DNA of 12,111 nt from Clostridiales bacterium (GCA_027357125.1 DAHVVW010000023.1:1-12111), one strand, 5' to 3'. Counted from the first letter of the stretch, positions 1 through 6,944 are shown. Made by a program: numbers and translations. The notes: generated from the sequence alone by a model not told the origin.

Positions 1-225
1 ACAAGGGAAGTTGAAAAAGAATATCTCCTCAAACCTTACTTTACGAGCCGCATTGTCTACAAAGGGGCAATTAAGCCGGTGTTTGAAGATCGGGTCTACC
101 GTCCGTTGACCGGATCCTTTCTTAAGTTTTCTGCGAACATGCGCTTTTTACAATCTGGGAGTATCCATTTGTACGTGGGTTATATTTTCGTCACTTTAGT
201 GGTTCTGCTCATTTTCGCCAGATAG
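1..225 (+). CDS. hyfB: Hydrogenase-4 membrane subunit HyfB, C-terminal end (partial)
   Basis: Only the last 74 residues are in the window; the reading frame is open from base 1 and ends in TAG at 223-225. The fragment has a hydrophilic stretch with aromatic and basic residues, then a final membrane helix (LYVGYIFVTLVVLLIFAR). This is how HyfB/HycC proteins, relatives of the complex I antiporter-like subunit NuoL, end. The identification rests on this ending and on the next gene being hyfC, the usual order in hyf and hyc operons. In the complex this subunit would form part of the proton- or ion-translocating membrane arm. The stop codon overlaps the ribosome binding site of hyfC (AGGAGGT at 224-230), so the two are probably co-translated. 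The N-terminal part, including the ion-channel residues, lies outside the window. Confidence 0.8.
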   Translation, partial: TREVEKEYLLKPYFTSRIVYKGAIKPVFEDRVYRPLTGSFLKFSANMRFLQSGSIHLYVGYIFVTLVVLLIFAR

Positions 226-236
226 GAGGTGCCAGG

Positions 237-1181
237 ATGTTAAAGGTAATGCTTAGCGTGTACCAGCTCTTATTGCTGGTGGCGGCAGCGCCCTTGCTCG
301 TGGGCGTTATTAAAAAGACCAAGGCTTTTTTCCAGAACCGCCAGGGTCCGAGTATTTGGCAGCCTTATTATGATTTATCGAAGCTAATGAACAAAGAGTC
401 CGTGATCTCGGAACATGCCTCCTGGATCTTTCGCATTACCCCTTACATTTACTTAGGCTCGATGCTGGTCATTGCCTCTTTGGTGCCGGTTGCCTCTACA
501 GGCGGTGGCGGGGCTTTTACCGGAGATATTATCCTGATTATTTACCTGTTGGCTTTGGCCCGCTTTTTTCTGGCTTTAGCGGGTTTGGACGCGGGGAGCG
601 CTTTCGGAGGGATGGCCAGCAGCCGGGAAGCCGCGCTTTCCTCAGTGGCTGAACCGGCGATGATGCTGCCCTTGTTTACGATGGCGCTCGCTGCCGGGAC
701 TACGAACCTTACGGCGATTGTGGCGGGAGTGGCTCAGGTCGGCTTTGCAGTCCTTACGCCGACCCATCTGATGTCTTTAGGGGCCCTGTTCGTAGTGGCC
801 ATTGCGGAAACCGGGCGCATTCCGGTGGACAATCCTGATACTCATCTGGAACTGACTATGATTCACGAAGGAATGCTGCTCGAATACTCGGGCAAGCCGT
901 TAGCCCTGCTTACTTTGGGTGCTGCGCTTAAACAGATCCTTATTTTTGCGTTGGTGGCCAACATCTTTTTCCCGTGGGGGATCGCTTTAGATTCAGGCTT
1001 AGGCTCGATTGCAGTGGGGACCGGGGTCTTTATCCTTAAGGTATTTGTGTTGGGCATTATCATGGCGATTATCGAGACATCCTTAGGCAAGATGAGGTTG
1101 TTTAAGGTTCCTGATCTGTTGACAGGTGCTTTTTTGCTGGGATTACTGGGTTTGATTACTAACTTTCTGCTCAGGAGGTAA
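237..1181 (+). CDS. hyfC: Hydrogenase-4 membrane subunit HyfC (NuoH/HycD family)
   Basis: This 314-residue, very hydrophobic protein of the complex I NuoH (ND1) family anchors the hydrogenase (peripheral) arm to the membrane arm of a group 4 [NiFe]-hydrogenase. About eight membrane helices are visible. Family signatures are the ETGRIPVDNPDTHLEL loop at about residues 190-205, with the acidic residues expected at the quinone-site-equivalent interface, followed by MIHEGMLLEYSG, and the earlier SSREAALSSVAEPAMMLPL segment. The length matches HycD/HyfC (about 300-315). The ATG at 237 has a full AGGAGGT ribosome binding site at 224-230. The gene begins 11 bases after hyfB and ends 6 bases before hyfE, so it is inside an operon. 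No damage is seen. The complex I membrane relative is the only close alternative, and the later hydrogenase large subunit argues against it. Confidence 0.93.
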   Translation: MLKVMLSVYQLLLLVAAAPLLVGVIKKTKAFFQNRQGPSIWQPYYDLSKLMNKESVISEHASWIFRITPYIYLGSMLVIASLVPVASTGGGGAFTGDIILIIYLLALARFFLALAGLDAGSAFGGMASSREAALSSVAEPAMMLPLFTMALAAGTTNLTAIVAGVAQVGFAVLTPTHLMSLGALFVVAIAETGRIPVDNPDTHLELTMIHEGMLLEYSGKPLALLTLGAALKQILIFALVANIFFPWGIALDSGLGSIAVGTGVFILKVFVLGIIMAIIETSLGKMRLFKVPDLLTGAFLLGLLGLITNFLLRR

Positions 1182-1187
1182 GGGAAA

Positions 1188-1847
1188 GTGGCTTTGGGCA
1201 ATTATTTGGGTGTGGTTAATTTTTTAATTACTTTGATCTTAGGAACTTGCTTTGCAGTGCTGGGTTCGCGGCGGCTGAACACGGTGATTAAGCTGGCCGT
1301 TGCCCAGGCGTTGCTGCTCGCCGGACTTAGCACGGTGCTGGGGTGGGCCACCGGGATCGGGGAAATGTACATTGCGGCCCTGCTCACACTGGCGGTCAAA
1401 GCGGGGGTGATTCCTTTTATTCTTACCAGGGTTGTGCGCGGCGTGGGGGTCAGCCGTGAAGTAAACGCTTACGTCAGCCTCAAAATGTCTTTTCTGATTG
1501 CGGGAGCGTTAGTGATCGTTTCCTACTTAGCTACCGGGCAAATTGTAGGCAAAGGTTCCGGCTTAGTGCATGAAGCACTGCCGGCGTCGGTGGCCATGAT
1601 TCTGATGGGACTGTTTGTGATCATGACCCGCAAGTTGGCGGTTATGCAGATTACTGGGTTTCTCCTGATGGAAAACGGAATTTCGCTGGCAGGACTCGGC
1701 ACCACGAATGGCATTCCTTTGGTGGTGGAACTGGGAATTTTCCTCGACATTTTAATCGGGGTCTTAATTATGGGGGTTCTGGCTTTTCGCATTAATCGCA
1801 CCTTTGACAGTCTTGACACAGAAAATCTGAGGAATTTACGGGGATGA
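1188..1847 (+). CDS. hyfE: Hydrogenase-4 membrane subunit HyfE (NuoK-like)
   Basis: A 219-residue membrane protein with about six to seven helices. The C-terminal half resembles NuoK/MrpC: the segment around residues 145-200 (MTRKLAVMQITGFLLMENG, then GTTNGIPLVVELGIFLD) has the glutamates in helices that line the complex I proton path. The N-terminal half is an extra helical block typical of HyfE rather than of true NuoK, which is only about 100 residues. The start is GTG at 1188, supported by AGGAGG at 1173-1178 nine bases upstream, overlapping the end of hyfC. Its TGA stop overlaps the hyfF ATG (ATGA at 1844-1847), which indicates translational coupling. HyfE is present in Hyf-type but not in the simpler Hyc-type complexes, so this operon is Hyf-like. 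The role in ion translocation is inferred from the family. Confidence 0.88.
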   Translation: MALGNYLGVVNFLITLILGTCFAVLGSRRLNTVIKLAVAQALLLAGLSTVLGWATGIGEMYIAALLTLAVKAGVIPFILTRVVRGVGVSREVNAYVSLKMSFLIAGALVIVSYLATGQIVGKGSGLVHEALPASVAMILMGLFVIMTRKLAVMQITGFLLMENGISLAGLGTTNGIPLVVELGIFLDILIGVLIMGVLAFRINRTFDSLDTENLRNLRG

Positions 1848-3313
1848 ATGCAATGCCGCTTGTTTTATTAACCTTACCTTTGCTGATTGCGCTCTTAAGT
1901 ATTTTAACTAAAAACCAAAAAACCCTCACCATTATCAATGCGCTGGGAGGGGTCTTGCTTGCCGGGGCAGGGCTGTCACTTGCTTCCGCGGTTTTTCGCA
2001 CAGGCCCGCTAGTTTGGCTGGGGGGGTTTATTTATATTGATGCCTTAAGCGCCTTTGTGATCAGCATTATCGCTCTGGTTGGACTGACTTCAGCTTTATA
2101 CTCGATCTCTTATACCGGGCGTGAACTCAAGGAGGGGGGAATTGCCCCCAGGCGCTTACATTGGTATTATTTTTGGTTTTATATCTTTGTGTTTACGATG
2201 CTTGCGGTCGTGATGGCCGGCAACCTCGGTATTATGTGGGTGGCCATTGAAGGGACCACCCTGGCGTCTGCCCTTTTGGTTGGATTTTACGAGCAAAAAG
2301 GCTCACTCGAAGCGGCCTGGAAGTATATTATCATTTGCACGGTTGGGATCATCTTCGCTTTGTTTGGCACGATTCTTTTGCATTATGCGGCTGTGTCAGT
2401 CACAGGAGAGGGGCGTTCTCTCGATTGGCCCAGTTTGGTTGCTCAGGCCGGGAACCTAAATCCCAAACTCCTGAAACTAGCGTTTGTGTTTGCTTTGGTT
2501 GGGTATGGGACCAAGGTTGGCCTGGCCCCGATGCATACCTGGCTGCCGGATGCCCATAGCCAGGCTCCTTCGCCGGTCAGCGCCATGTTGTCCGGGGTCT
2601 TGCTGAACTGCGCTTTATACGGGATTCTGAGGTTTCATTTAATTGTGTCCAAGTCGCAAGGGCTTTTTTCCTTTAATCTGTTGCTTATTTTTGGCCTGAT
2701 TTCGATTGCGGTGGCTTTACCGTTTATTATTGTTCAGCATGATTTGAAAAGGCTGTTAGCTTATTCGAGCATTGAGCATATGGGGATTATCGCGGCCGCC
2801 ATCGGGCTGGGGAGCCGCCTAGCTCTGTACGGGGCTTTTCTGCATATGCTGAATCATGCGCTGACCAAGTCCTTTCTCTTCTTCGCGGCGGGGAATGTAA
2901 CCCAGCATTACCACACGAAAAAGATCGGGAAAATCAAAGGAGCAATGTCTGTCATGCCTGTTTCCGGGACGGCTCTTTTCCTGGGGGCTTTTGCCATTGG
3001 AGGGGCACCTCCTTTTGGTATTTTCACGAGCGAGTTTACAATCCTGAGTGCCGGATTTGCGGAGGGTAGGTATGGGGCTGCGGGCCTGATGCTGGCTCTG
3101 ATCACGCTGATTTTTGCCGGGATTGTGTATACTGCGGCTAAAGTTGCTCTGGGAGCGCCCCCCGGGCGCGTTAAAAAAACGCAGCCTGACAAATGGTCGC
3201 TGGCTGTGCTTTCTCTCTCCCTTGTGCCCATGACTTTGATGGGAGTTTACATTCCCCCGTTTGTGGACGGTATCTTGCGGCAAGTCGTAGCAGTGATGGC
3301 AGGGGGGAACTAG
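1844..3313 (+). CDS. hyfF: Hydrogenase-4 antiporter-like membrane subunit HyfF
   Basis: A 489-residue protein of the NuoL/NuoM/NuoN-MrpA/D antiporter family, with about 14 predicted helices. Key proton-path residues are present: the helix-5 glutamate in MWVAIEGTTLAS (E136), a lysine in the following helix region (K160), K224 before the signature APMHTWLPDAHSQAPSPVSA (229-248), the LKRLLAYSSIEHMG segment (301-314), and K342 in HALTKSFLFF. These suggest a functional ion-translocating module driven by hydrogenase electron transfer. The start overlaps the hyfE stop and the stop is only two bases before hyfG, so it is fully within the operon. HyfF is chosen over HyfD or NuoN because it directly precedes the large subunit gene, the normal HyfF position. 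No hyfD homologue lies between hyfC and hyfE, so this operon segment contributes two antiporter-like subunits (HyfB, HyfF). Confidence 0.88.
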   Translation: MNAMPLVLLTLPLLIALLSILTKNQKTLTIINALGGVLLAGAGLSLASAVFRTGPLVWLGGFIYIDALSAFVISIIALVGLTSALYSISYTGRELKEGGIAPRRLHWYYFWFYIFVFTMLAVVMAGNLGIMWVAIEGTTLASALLVGFYEQKGSLEAAWKYIIICTVGIIFALFGTILLHYAAVSVTGEGRSLDWPSLVAQAGNLNPKLLKLAFVFALVGYGTKVGLAPMHTWLPDAHSQAPSPVSAMLSGVLLNCALYGILRFHLIVSKSQGLFSFNLLLIFGLISIAVALPFIIVQHDLKRLLAYSSIEHMGIIAAAIGLGSRLALYGAFLHMLNHALTKSFLFFAAGNVTQHYHTKKIGKIKGAMSVMPVSGTALFLGAFAIGGAPPFGIFTSEFTILSAGFAEGRYGAAGLMLALITLIFAGIVYTAAKVALGAPPGRVKKTQPDKWSLAVLSLSLVPMTLMGVYIPPFVDGILRQVVAVMAGGN

Positions 3314-3315
3314 AG

Positions 3316-4920
3316 ATGACAAAGGAGTATGCTGTAAGCAATAAATTAGCGAAATTCCAACAGTATATAGATCATCATGGGAACAGACAAGTTCAGGTAA
3401 CAGAGAGTAATCCTGACGAAATCCACCTGGCAATCCCTAAAGAGGAGATAGCCGAGTTGGGAGCGAAACTCTGTCACGAGCTGGGATTTGAGTTGATTCA
3501 GCTTCTCGGAAGTGATGAACGGCAAATCCAGGGGCAATTTGCTCTTTATTATGTATTTGCTCAGTACCAGGAAGGGTATGTGGCCGTGTTGAAAACCGAA
3601 GTGGCAGAGGGTGAGCCGTCTTTTCCTTCCTTGACGCCAAGGGTACCGTCTGCCCATTGGTATGAGCGGGAAATTAGAGATTTATTCGGGTTGGAGCCTA
3701 AAGGGCATCCGGAAATCCGGCGTCTGGCTGTGCATAAAGATTGGCCTAAAGGGCTGTTTCCCTTGCGTAAAGACTTTAGACTTCAGACAGAAGTGCCGCG
3801 CTCAGACGGCAAGTTTACTTTCAGCAGGGTAGAAGGGGAAGGGGTTATGCAAATTCCGGTGGGGCCGATCCATGCTGGGATCATCGAGCCCGGGCATTTC
3901 CGCTTCAGCGTCGTGGGAGAAAATGTGCTCAATCTGGAGGCAAGGTTTTTCTATACCCACCGAGGCATGGAAAAGATAGCAGAAGGCAAAACCCCCCGTC
4001 AGGGAGTGTTAGTGGCCGAGCGCATGTGCGGAGCTTGTTCCTTTGCACATTCCAGCGCCTATTGCCTGGCGATTGAGAAACTGTCCGGGACTGTTATATC
4101 CAAGCGGGCTGAGTTTATCCGTACGATCGGCCTCGAGCTGGAACGTCTGTACAACCATATTGGAGATGTGGGGAATATCTGCGCCGGTTTAGGTTTTGCC
4201 TTTGGCACGATGTACGGGGCCAGGCTGAAAGAGGAGCTGCAGCACCTGAACGAAACGGTCTTTGGCAGCCGTTTTTTGCGGGGGATTAACGCTCCTGGCG
4301 GTGTTAGGCGTGATATCAGCGATCAGAACCGGGAACTTATCCTGGGCACTTTAGCCTGGGTAGAGAGAGAATTTCGGGAGTTGACAGAGATTCTCCTGAC
4401 CACGGAATCTTATCTCGATCGGGTTCAGGGCACCGGGATTTTACGGTATAAGATAGCTTGCGATCTGCACGCGGTAGGCCCGGCGGCCAGGGCCGCAGGG
4501 ATTGCGCGGGATACGCGGCGCGATCTGCCGCATTTGGCCTATGGGAGCCTGAATTTTGAGGTTCCCGTGTACACGGAAGGGGACGTGTTGGCCCGGGTAA
4601 AAGTACGTATTGATGAGACATTCCAGTCAATCGGGATAGTCAGGCAGGCTTTGGATCTGATGCCGCCCGGGAAGCTGCTCTTACCGCTGGAAGAGATGAC
4701 CCCTTACGGGCATGCCGTTGGGATCACGGAATCAGCGCGCGGTGAGAATGTGCACTTTGTGATGGTTGGCGGGGATGGGAAGATTTTTCGGCATATGGTG
4801 CGTTCCGCTTCCTACTGCAACTGGCCGGTAGTACCTTCTACTATACCAGGCAATATCGTGCCGGATTTTCCGCTGATTAATAAAAGCTTCGAACTATGTT
4901 ACTCGTGTTTGGATCGCTAA
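3316..4920 (+). CDS. hyfG: Group 4 [NiFe]-hydrogenase large subunit HyfG, no C-terminal pro-peptide
   Basis: A 534-residue catalytic subunit with the HycE/HyfG layout: a NuoC-like domain (about residues 1-160, with AHWYEREIRDLFGLEPKGHP) followed by a NuoD-like [NiFe] domain. The NiFe ligands are visible as two CxxC pairs, C238/C241 in ERMCGACSFAHS and C528/C531 in FELCYSCLDR. It would interconvert protons and H2, passing electrons to or from the neighbouring iron-sulfur subunit. The ATG at 3316 (MTKEYAVSNK) is preferred over an in-frame extension to 3193, which would lie wholly inside hyfF; a G-rich Shine-Dalgarno stretch is at 3301-3308. It lies two bases after hyfF. Oddities: the gene ends directly after the CxxC-LDR, so the C-terminal peptide normally removed by a HycI-type endopeptidase is absent, and the usual DPC before the last pair is ELC. 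The length is close to mature HycE. Confidence 0.93.
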   Translation: MTKEYAVSNKLAKFQQYIDHHGNRQVQVTESNPDEIHLAIPKEEIAELGAKLCHELGFELIQLLGSDERQIQGQFALYYVFAQYQEGYVAVLKTEVAEGEPSFPSLTPRVPSAHWYEREIRDLFGLEPKGHPEIRRLAVHKDWPKGLFPLRKDFRLQTEVPRSDGKFTFSRVEGEGVMQIPVGPIHAGIIEPGHFRFSVVGENVLNLEARFFYTHRGMEKIAEGKTPRQGVLVAERMCGACSFAHSSAYCLAIEKLSGTVISKRAEFIRTIGLELERLYNHIGDVGNICAGLGFAFGTMYGARLKEELQHLNETVFGSRFLRGINAPGGVRRDISDQNRELILGTLAWVEREFRELTEILLTTESYLDRVQGTGILRYKIACDLHAVGPAARAAGIARDTRRDLPHLAYGSLNFEVPVYTEGDVLARVKVRIDETFQSIGIVRQALDLMPPGKLLLPLEEMTPYGHAVGITESARGENVHFVMVGGDGKIFRHMVRSASYCNWPVVPSTIPGNIVPDFPLINKSFELCYSCLDR

Positions 4921-4934
4921 GGAGGTTAGACTCA

Positions 4935-5684
4935 GTGCTCAGGCTATTTAAAAAGAGCCTTAAAACGGGAATCGTTACAACTTCTTACCCACAGCAGCCC
5001 GATTTCCCGGCGGAAGGTTTTCGGGGCTTGCCTACATGGTCTCAGGAGAGGTGTCAAAGGTGTGGCAACTGTGCCGAGGTCTGTCCGGTAGGGGGGATCG
5101 TACTTAAACGAGGAGCTCAAGATTATTCGTATTGGTCGCTTGATCCCAAGAGCTGCCTCTTTTGCGGATATTGTGCTGAGGATTGCCCGTGCGGAGCGAT
5201 AACCCTGAGTACGGAGTTCGAACTGGCGGAAAGCGCACAGAGCGCAGGAAGAATTGACGAAAGCGCAGCGAATATTACCAGAATCTTTGGTCGTTCTGTG
5301 CATATCCGGCACCTTGATGCGGGCTCATGCAACGGCTGTGATTGGGAAATGACCACGCTTACCGGTCCGGTCTACGATGTACAGCGCCTGGGCTTTGATT
5401 TTGTCGCTTCACCTCGCCATGCGGATGTCCTGATGGTAACAGGCCCGGTGACCAGAAATTTAGAGATCGCCGCTTTAAAGACGTATAAGGCCGTACCAGC
5501 CCCTAAGTTGGTGGTAGCGGTGGGCAGTTGTGCCTGCAGCGGCGGCATCTGCGGGAAAAGTTATACTAGCGCCGGCGGGGTCAATCATATTCTGCCTGTC
5601 GATGTCTATGTTCCCGGCTGCCCCCCCCGGCCCCAGGCTTTGATTCAAGGGCTACTTAAGGCAGTGGGCCGCCGAAATGAGTAA
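4935..5684 (+). CDS. Fused ferredoxin-small subunit of group 4 hydrogenase (HyfH-HyfI)
   Basis: A 249-residue protein that joins two subunits usually encoded separately. Residues about 35-95 form a 2[4Fe-4S] ferredoxin (HycF/HyfH/NuoI type) with two CxxCxxCxxxCP motifs, C40/C43/C46/C50 and C74/C77/C80/C84. After a polar linker (about 93-122) comes a NuoB/HycG/HyfI domain with the proximal-cluster cysteines C132 and C135 (GSCNGCDWE), C199 (AVGSCACSGG) and C229 (VPGCPPRP). Electrons would thus pass along three [4Fe-4S] clusters to or from the NiFe site of HyfG. The start is taken as GTG at 4935 because AGGAGG lies at 4920-4925, nine bases upstream; an in-frame ATG at 4896 lies inside hyfG without such a site. 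It is the last recognisable gene of the operon: no hyp maturation or endopeptidase gene follows here. The electron partner (formate dehydrogenase, CO dehydrogenase or other) is not visible. Confidence 0.9.
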   Translation: MLRLFKKSLKTGIVTTSYPQQPDFPAEGFRGLPTWSQERCQRCGNCAEVCPVGGIVLKRGAQDYSYWSLDPKSCLFCGYCAEDCPCGAITLSTEFELAESAQSAGRIDESAANITRIFGRSVHIRHLDAGSCNGCDWEMTTLTGPVYDVQRLGFDFVASPRHADVLMVTGPVTRNLEIAALKTYKAVPAPKLVVAVGSCACSGGICGKSYTSAGGVNHILPVDVYVPGCPPRPQALIQGLLKAVGRRNE

Positions 5685-5687
5685 ACC

Positions 5688-5711
5688 GCTAATACGCTGT
5701 TATCGGACATC
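5688..5711 (+). repeat. Left inverted repeat bracketing the fic gene
   Basis: The sequence reads GCTAATACG, then CTG, then TTATCGGACATC. Its reverse complement is found at 6924-6944 as GCCAATACG directly followed by TTATCGGACATC. The match is 20 of 21 bases, with one three-base insertion in this left copy. It begins three bases after the stop of the hydrogenase operon. It could be a terminal inverted repeat of a small mobile unit, a recombination site, or a regulator site. Confidence 0.75.
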
Positions 5712-5744
5712 GTCCCTTCAAATGATTACCTATATCCCAGTATA

Positions 5745-5773
5745 TTGCGGCAATTTAGCGGCAATGTTATAAT
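5745..5773 (+). promoter_or_regulatory. Putative sigma-A promoter of fic, with spacer direct repeat
   Basis: A perfect -10 box TATAAT (5768-5773) lies 17 bases after a partial -35 box TTGCGG (5745-5750, three of six consensus bases). The octamer GCGGCAAT occurs twice in direct orientation, at 5747-5754 and 5758-5765, with an 11-base period. The two copies overlap the -35 box and fill the spacer, so a bound protein would block RNA polymerase. The promoter call is from the sequence; use as an operator is inference. The weak -35 box would fit an activated or repressed promoter. Confidence 0.6.
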
Positions 5774-5795
5774 ATAACCGATGGGAGGTAATCCA

Positions 5796-6920
5796 ATGTA
5801 TCATCCACGTTACACCATTACTAACACAGTAGCACAGAATTTAATGAAAATACAAAGAGCAAGTCTGCTTGTAGAAAGCCTACCGCTTCCTTCTTCAGTC
5901 TTAGAAATATTGAGAAAGGAATCCAGAGAAGAAACCGTTCTATTATCAACTAAACTCGAAGGAAACACCCTTGACGAACAAGCGAAAAGAGAAGCTCTCT
6001 ACCGTCAACACACATCTGATGAACAGCAAGAAGTTTACAACTTGATGAAAGCTATCGACTATCTAGATGACTGCGAAGAAAGACAATTACCTATAACCGA
6101 AGAGTTTATTAAAAAACTTCACGCAGTAATCAGAGTAATTAACCATGGTCGGAGACCCCGCCAAAGCGAGTATAGGACTGAGCAAAACCAAGTCGGAAAA
6201 CGTAATGAATCCAATTGGTATCTTCCTCCGGAACCTACAGACGTTCCAAGACTCATCGAAGACCTTGTAGCTTGGGTTAATTCTTCAAATGCCCAAAATG
6301 TTCCAGCTCCCATTAAGGCAGGAGTGGTCATGTGGCAGTTTCTCACAATACATCCTTACATGGATGGAAACGGTAGAACAGCAAGAATGATTGCTACGTA
6401 TATTCTTAGACAAGGCGGTTTTGGTCTAAAAGGGTTATTCGTACTTGAGACATTTTATGATCGTAATCTTAGAGAGTATTATAAAAACCTTCAGATGGGA
6501 TTACACCACAATTACTATTTTGGAAGAAATGATTCTGATATTACCCAGTGGCTAGAGTTTTTTATTTCAGGGTTAGCTGAAGTTTTCGGAGAAGCCGCCA
6601 AACTTGTAGAAGAAAAGAGTCAGGAATATACAACAATTGAACCGGAATTAATTCGAGTCTTGGATCCGAATCAACGAATAGTGTTCACTCAACTAGCGTT
6701 TCGGTATAGCTGGGCGAGTACTTCCGATTTGAGGAAATGGCTTAACCTGTCTGATCGAACAATTAGGGACAAGGTAAAAGGATGGATTGATAGCGGCTTT
6801 GTAATGCCACGGGACAAAGAGGGGCAACGAATTCGTTCTGTAGTGTTAGCCCCCGAATACCAGTCTTTAGCTCAAGAAATCCGACAGGAACCCGAGAGAT
6901 ATCGCTATTTGCTCAAATAA
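5796..6920 (+). CDS. Fic family protein, class II self-inhibited, with C-terminal winged helix
   Basis: A 374-residue protein. The catalytic Fic loop is HPYMDGNGRTAR (186-197), which fits HxFx(D/E)GNGRxxR with Tyr in place of Phe. This family usually transfers AMP to a Ser, Thr or Tyr hydroxyl on target proteins using the loop histidine (H186). An inhibitory motif (S/T)xxxE(G/N) appears N-terminally as STKLEG (51-56, glutamate E55), so it is a class II Fic that holds itself inactive and needs no separate antitoxin. Residues about 290-350 look like a winged helix (SDLRKWLNLSDRTIRDKVKGW), suggesting DNA binding or dimer control. The start at 5796 is chosen because GGGAGGT (5783-5789) is six bases upstream; the ATG at 5781 lies just before that site. 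The gene is richer in A/T than its neighbours (two sampled 60-base lines gave 40% and 32% G+C) and is bracketed by inverted repeats, which suggests acquisition. Target proteins are unknown. Confidence 0.92.
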   Translation: MYHPRYTITNTVAQNLMKIQRASLLVESLPLPSSVLEILRKESREETVLLSTKLEGNTLDEQAKREALYRQHTSDEQQEVYNLMKAIDYLDDCEERQLPITEEFIKKLHAVIRVINHGRRPRQSEYRTEQNQVGKRNESNWYLPPEPTDVPRLIEDLVAWVNSSNAQNVPAPIKAGVVMWQFLTIHPYMDGNGRTARMIATYILRQGGFGLKGLFVLETFYDRNLREYYKNLQMGLHHNYYFGRNDSDITQWLEFFISGLAEVFGEAAKLVEEKSQEYTTIEPELIRVLDPNQRIVFTQLAFRYSWASTSDLRKWLNLSDRTIRDKVKGWIDSGFVMPRDKEGQRIRSVVLAPEYQSLAQEIRQEPERYRYLLK

Positions 6921-6923
6921 TCG

Positions 6924-6944
6924 GATGTCCGATAACGTATTGGC
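6924..6944 (-). repeat. Right inverted repeat bracketing the fic gene
   Basis: Read on the minus strand this is GCCAATACG followed by TTATCGGACATC, matching the left copy at 5688-5711 apart from one substitution and the three-base gap. It starts three bases after the fic stop codon. This copy is also part of a small palindrome, ATCGGA-TG-TCCGAT (6920-6933), which the left copy lacks. No T-run follows, so it is not a typical intrinsic terminator. Confidence 0.75.

Noticed and set aside
3193..3315. In-frame upstream extension of hyfG giving 41 extra residues.
   Set aside because: It lies entirely within hyfF. The ATG at 3316 right after the hyfF stop matches the family N-terminus and has a Shine-Dalgarno-like stretch.
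2819..3433. A 204-codon open frame on the minus strand across the end of hyfF and start of hyfG.
   Set aside because: It is antisense to two well-supported genes, its composition (many Arg, His, Ser, Pro) is typical of a shadow frame, and it has no recognisable domain.
4896..4934. In-frame ATG upstream start for the fused ferredoxin-small subunit.
   Set aside because: It overlaps the essential C-terminal CxxC region of hyfG and has no ribosome binding site, whereas GTG 4935 has AGGAGG at ideal spacing.
5686..5761. Inverted pair CCGCTAA (5686-5692) and TTAGCGG (5755-5761) as a hydrogenase operon terminator.
   Set aside because: The 7-base arms are 62 bases apart with no T-run, and the second arm overlaps the fic promoter repeats, so chance is more likely.
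5781..5795. Alternative fic start at ATG 5781.
   Set aside because: The Shine-Dalgarno sequence GGGAGGT lies after this ATG and before the ATG at 5796, so 5796 is the better start.
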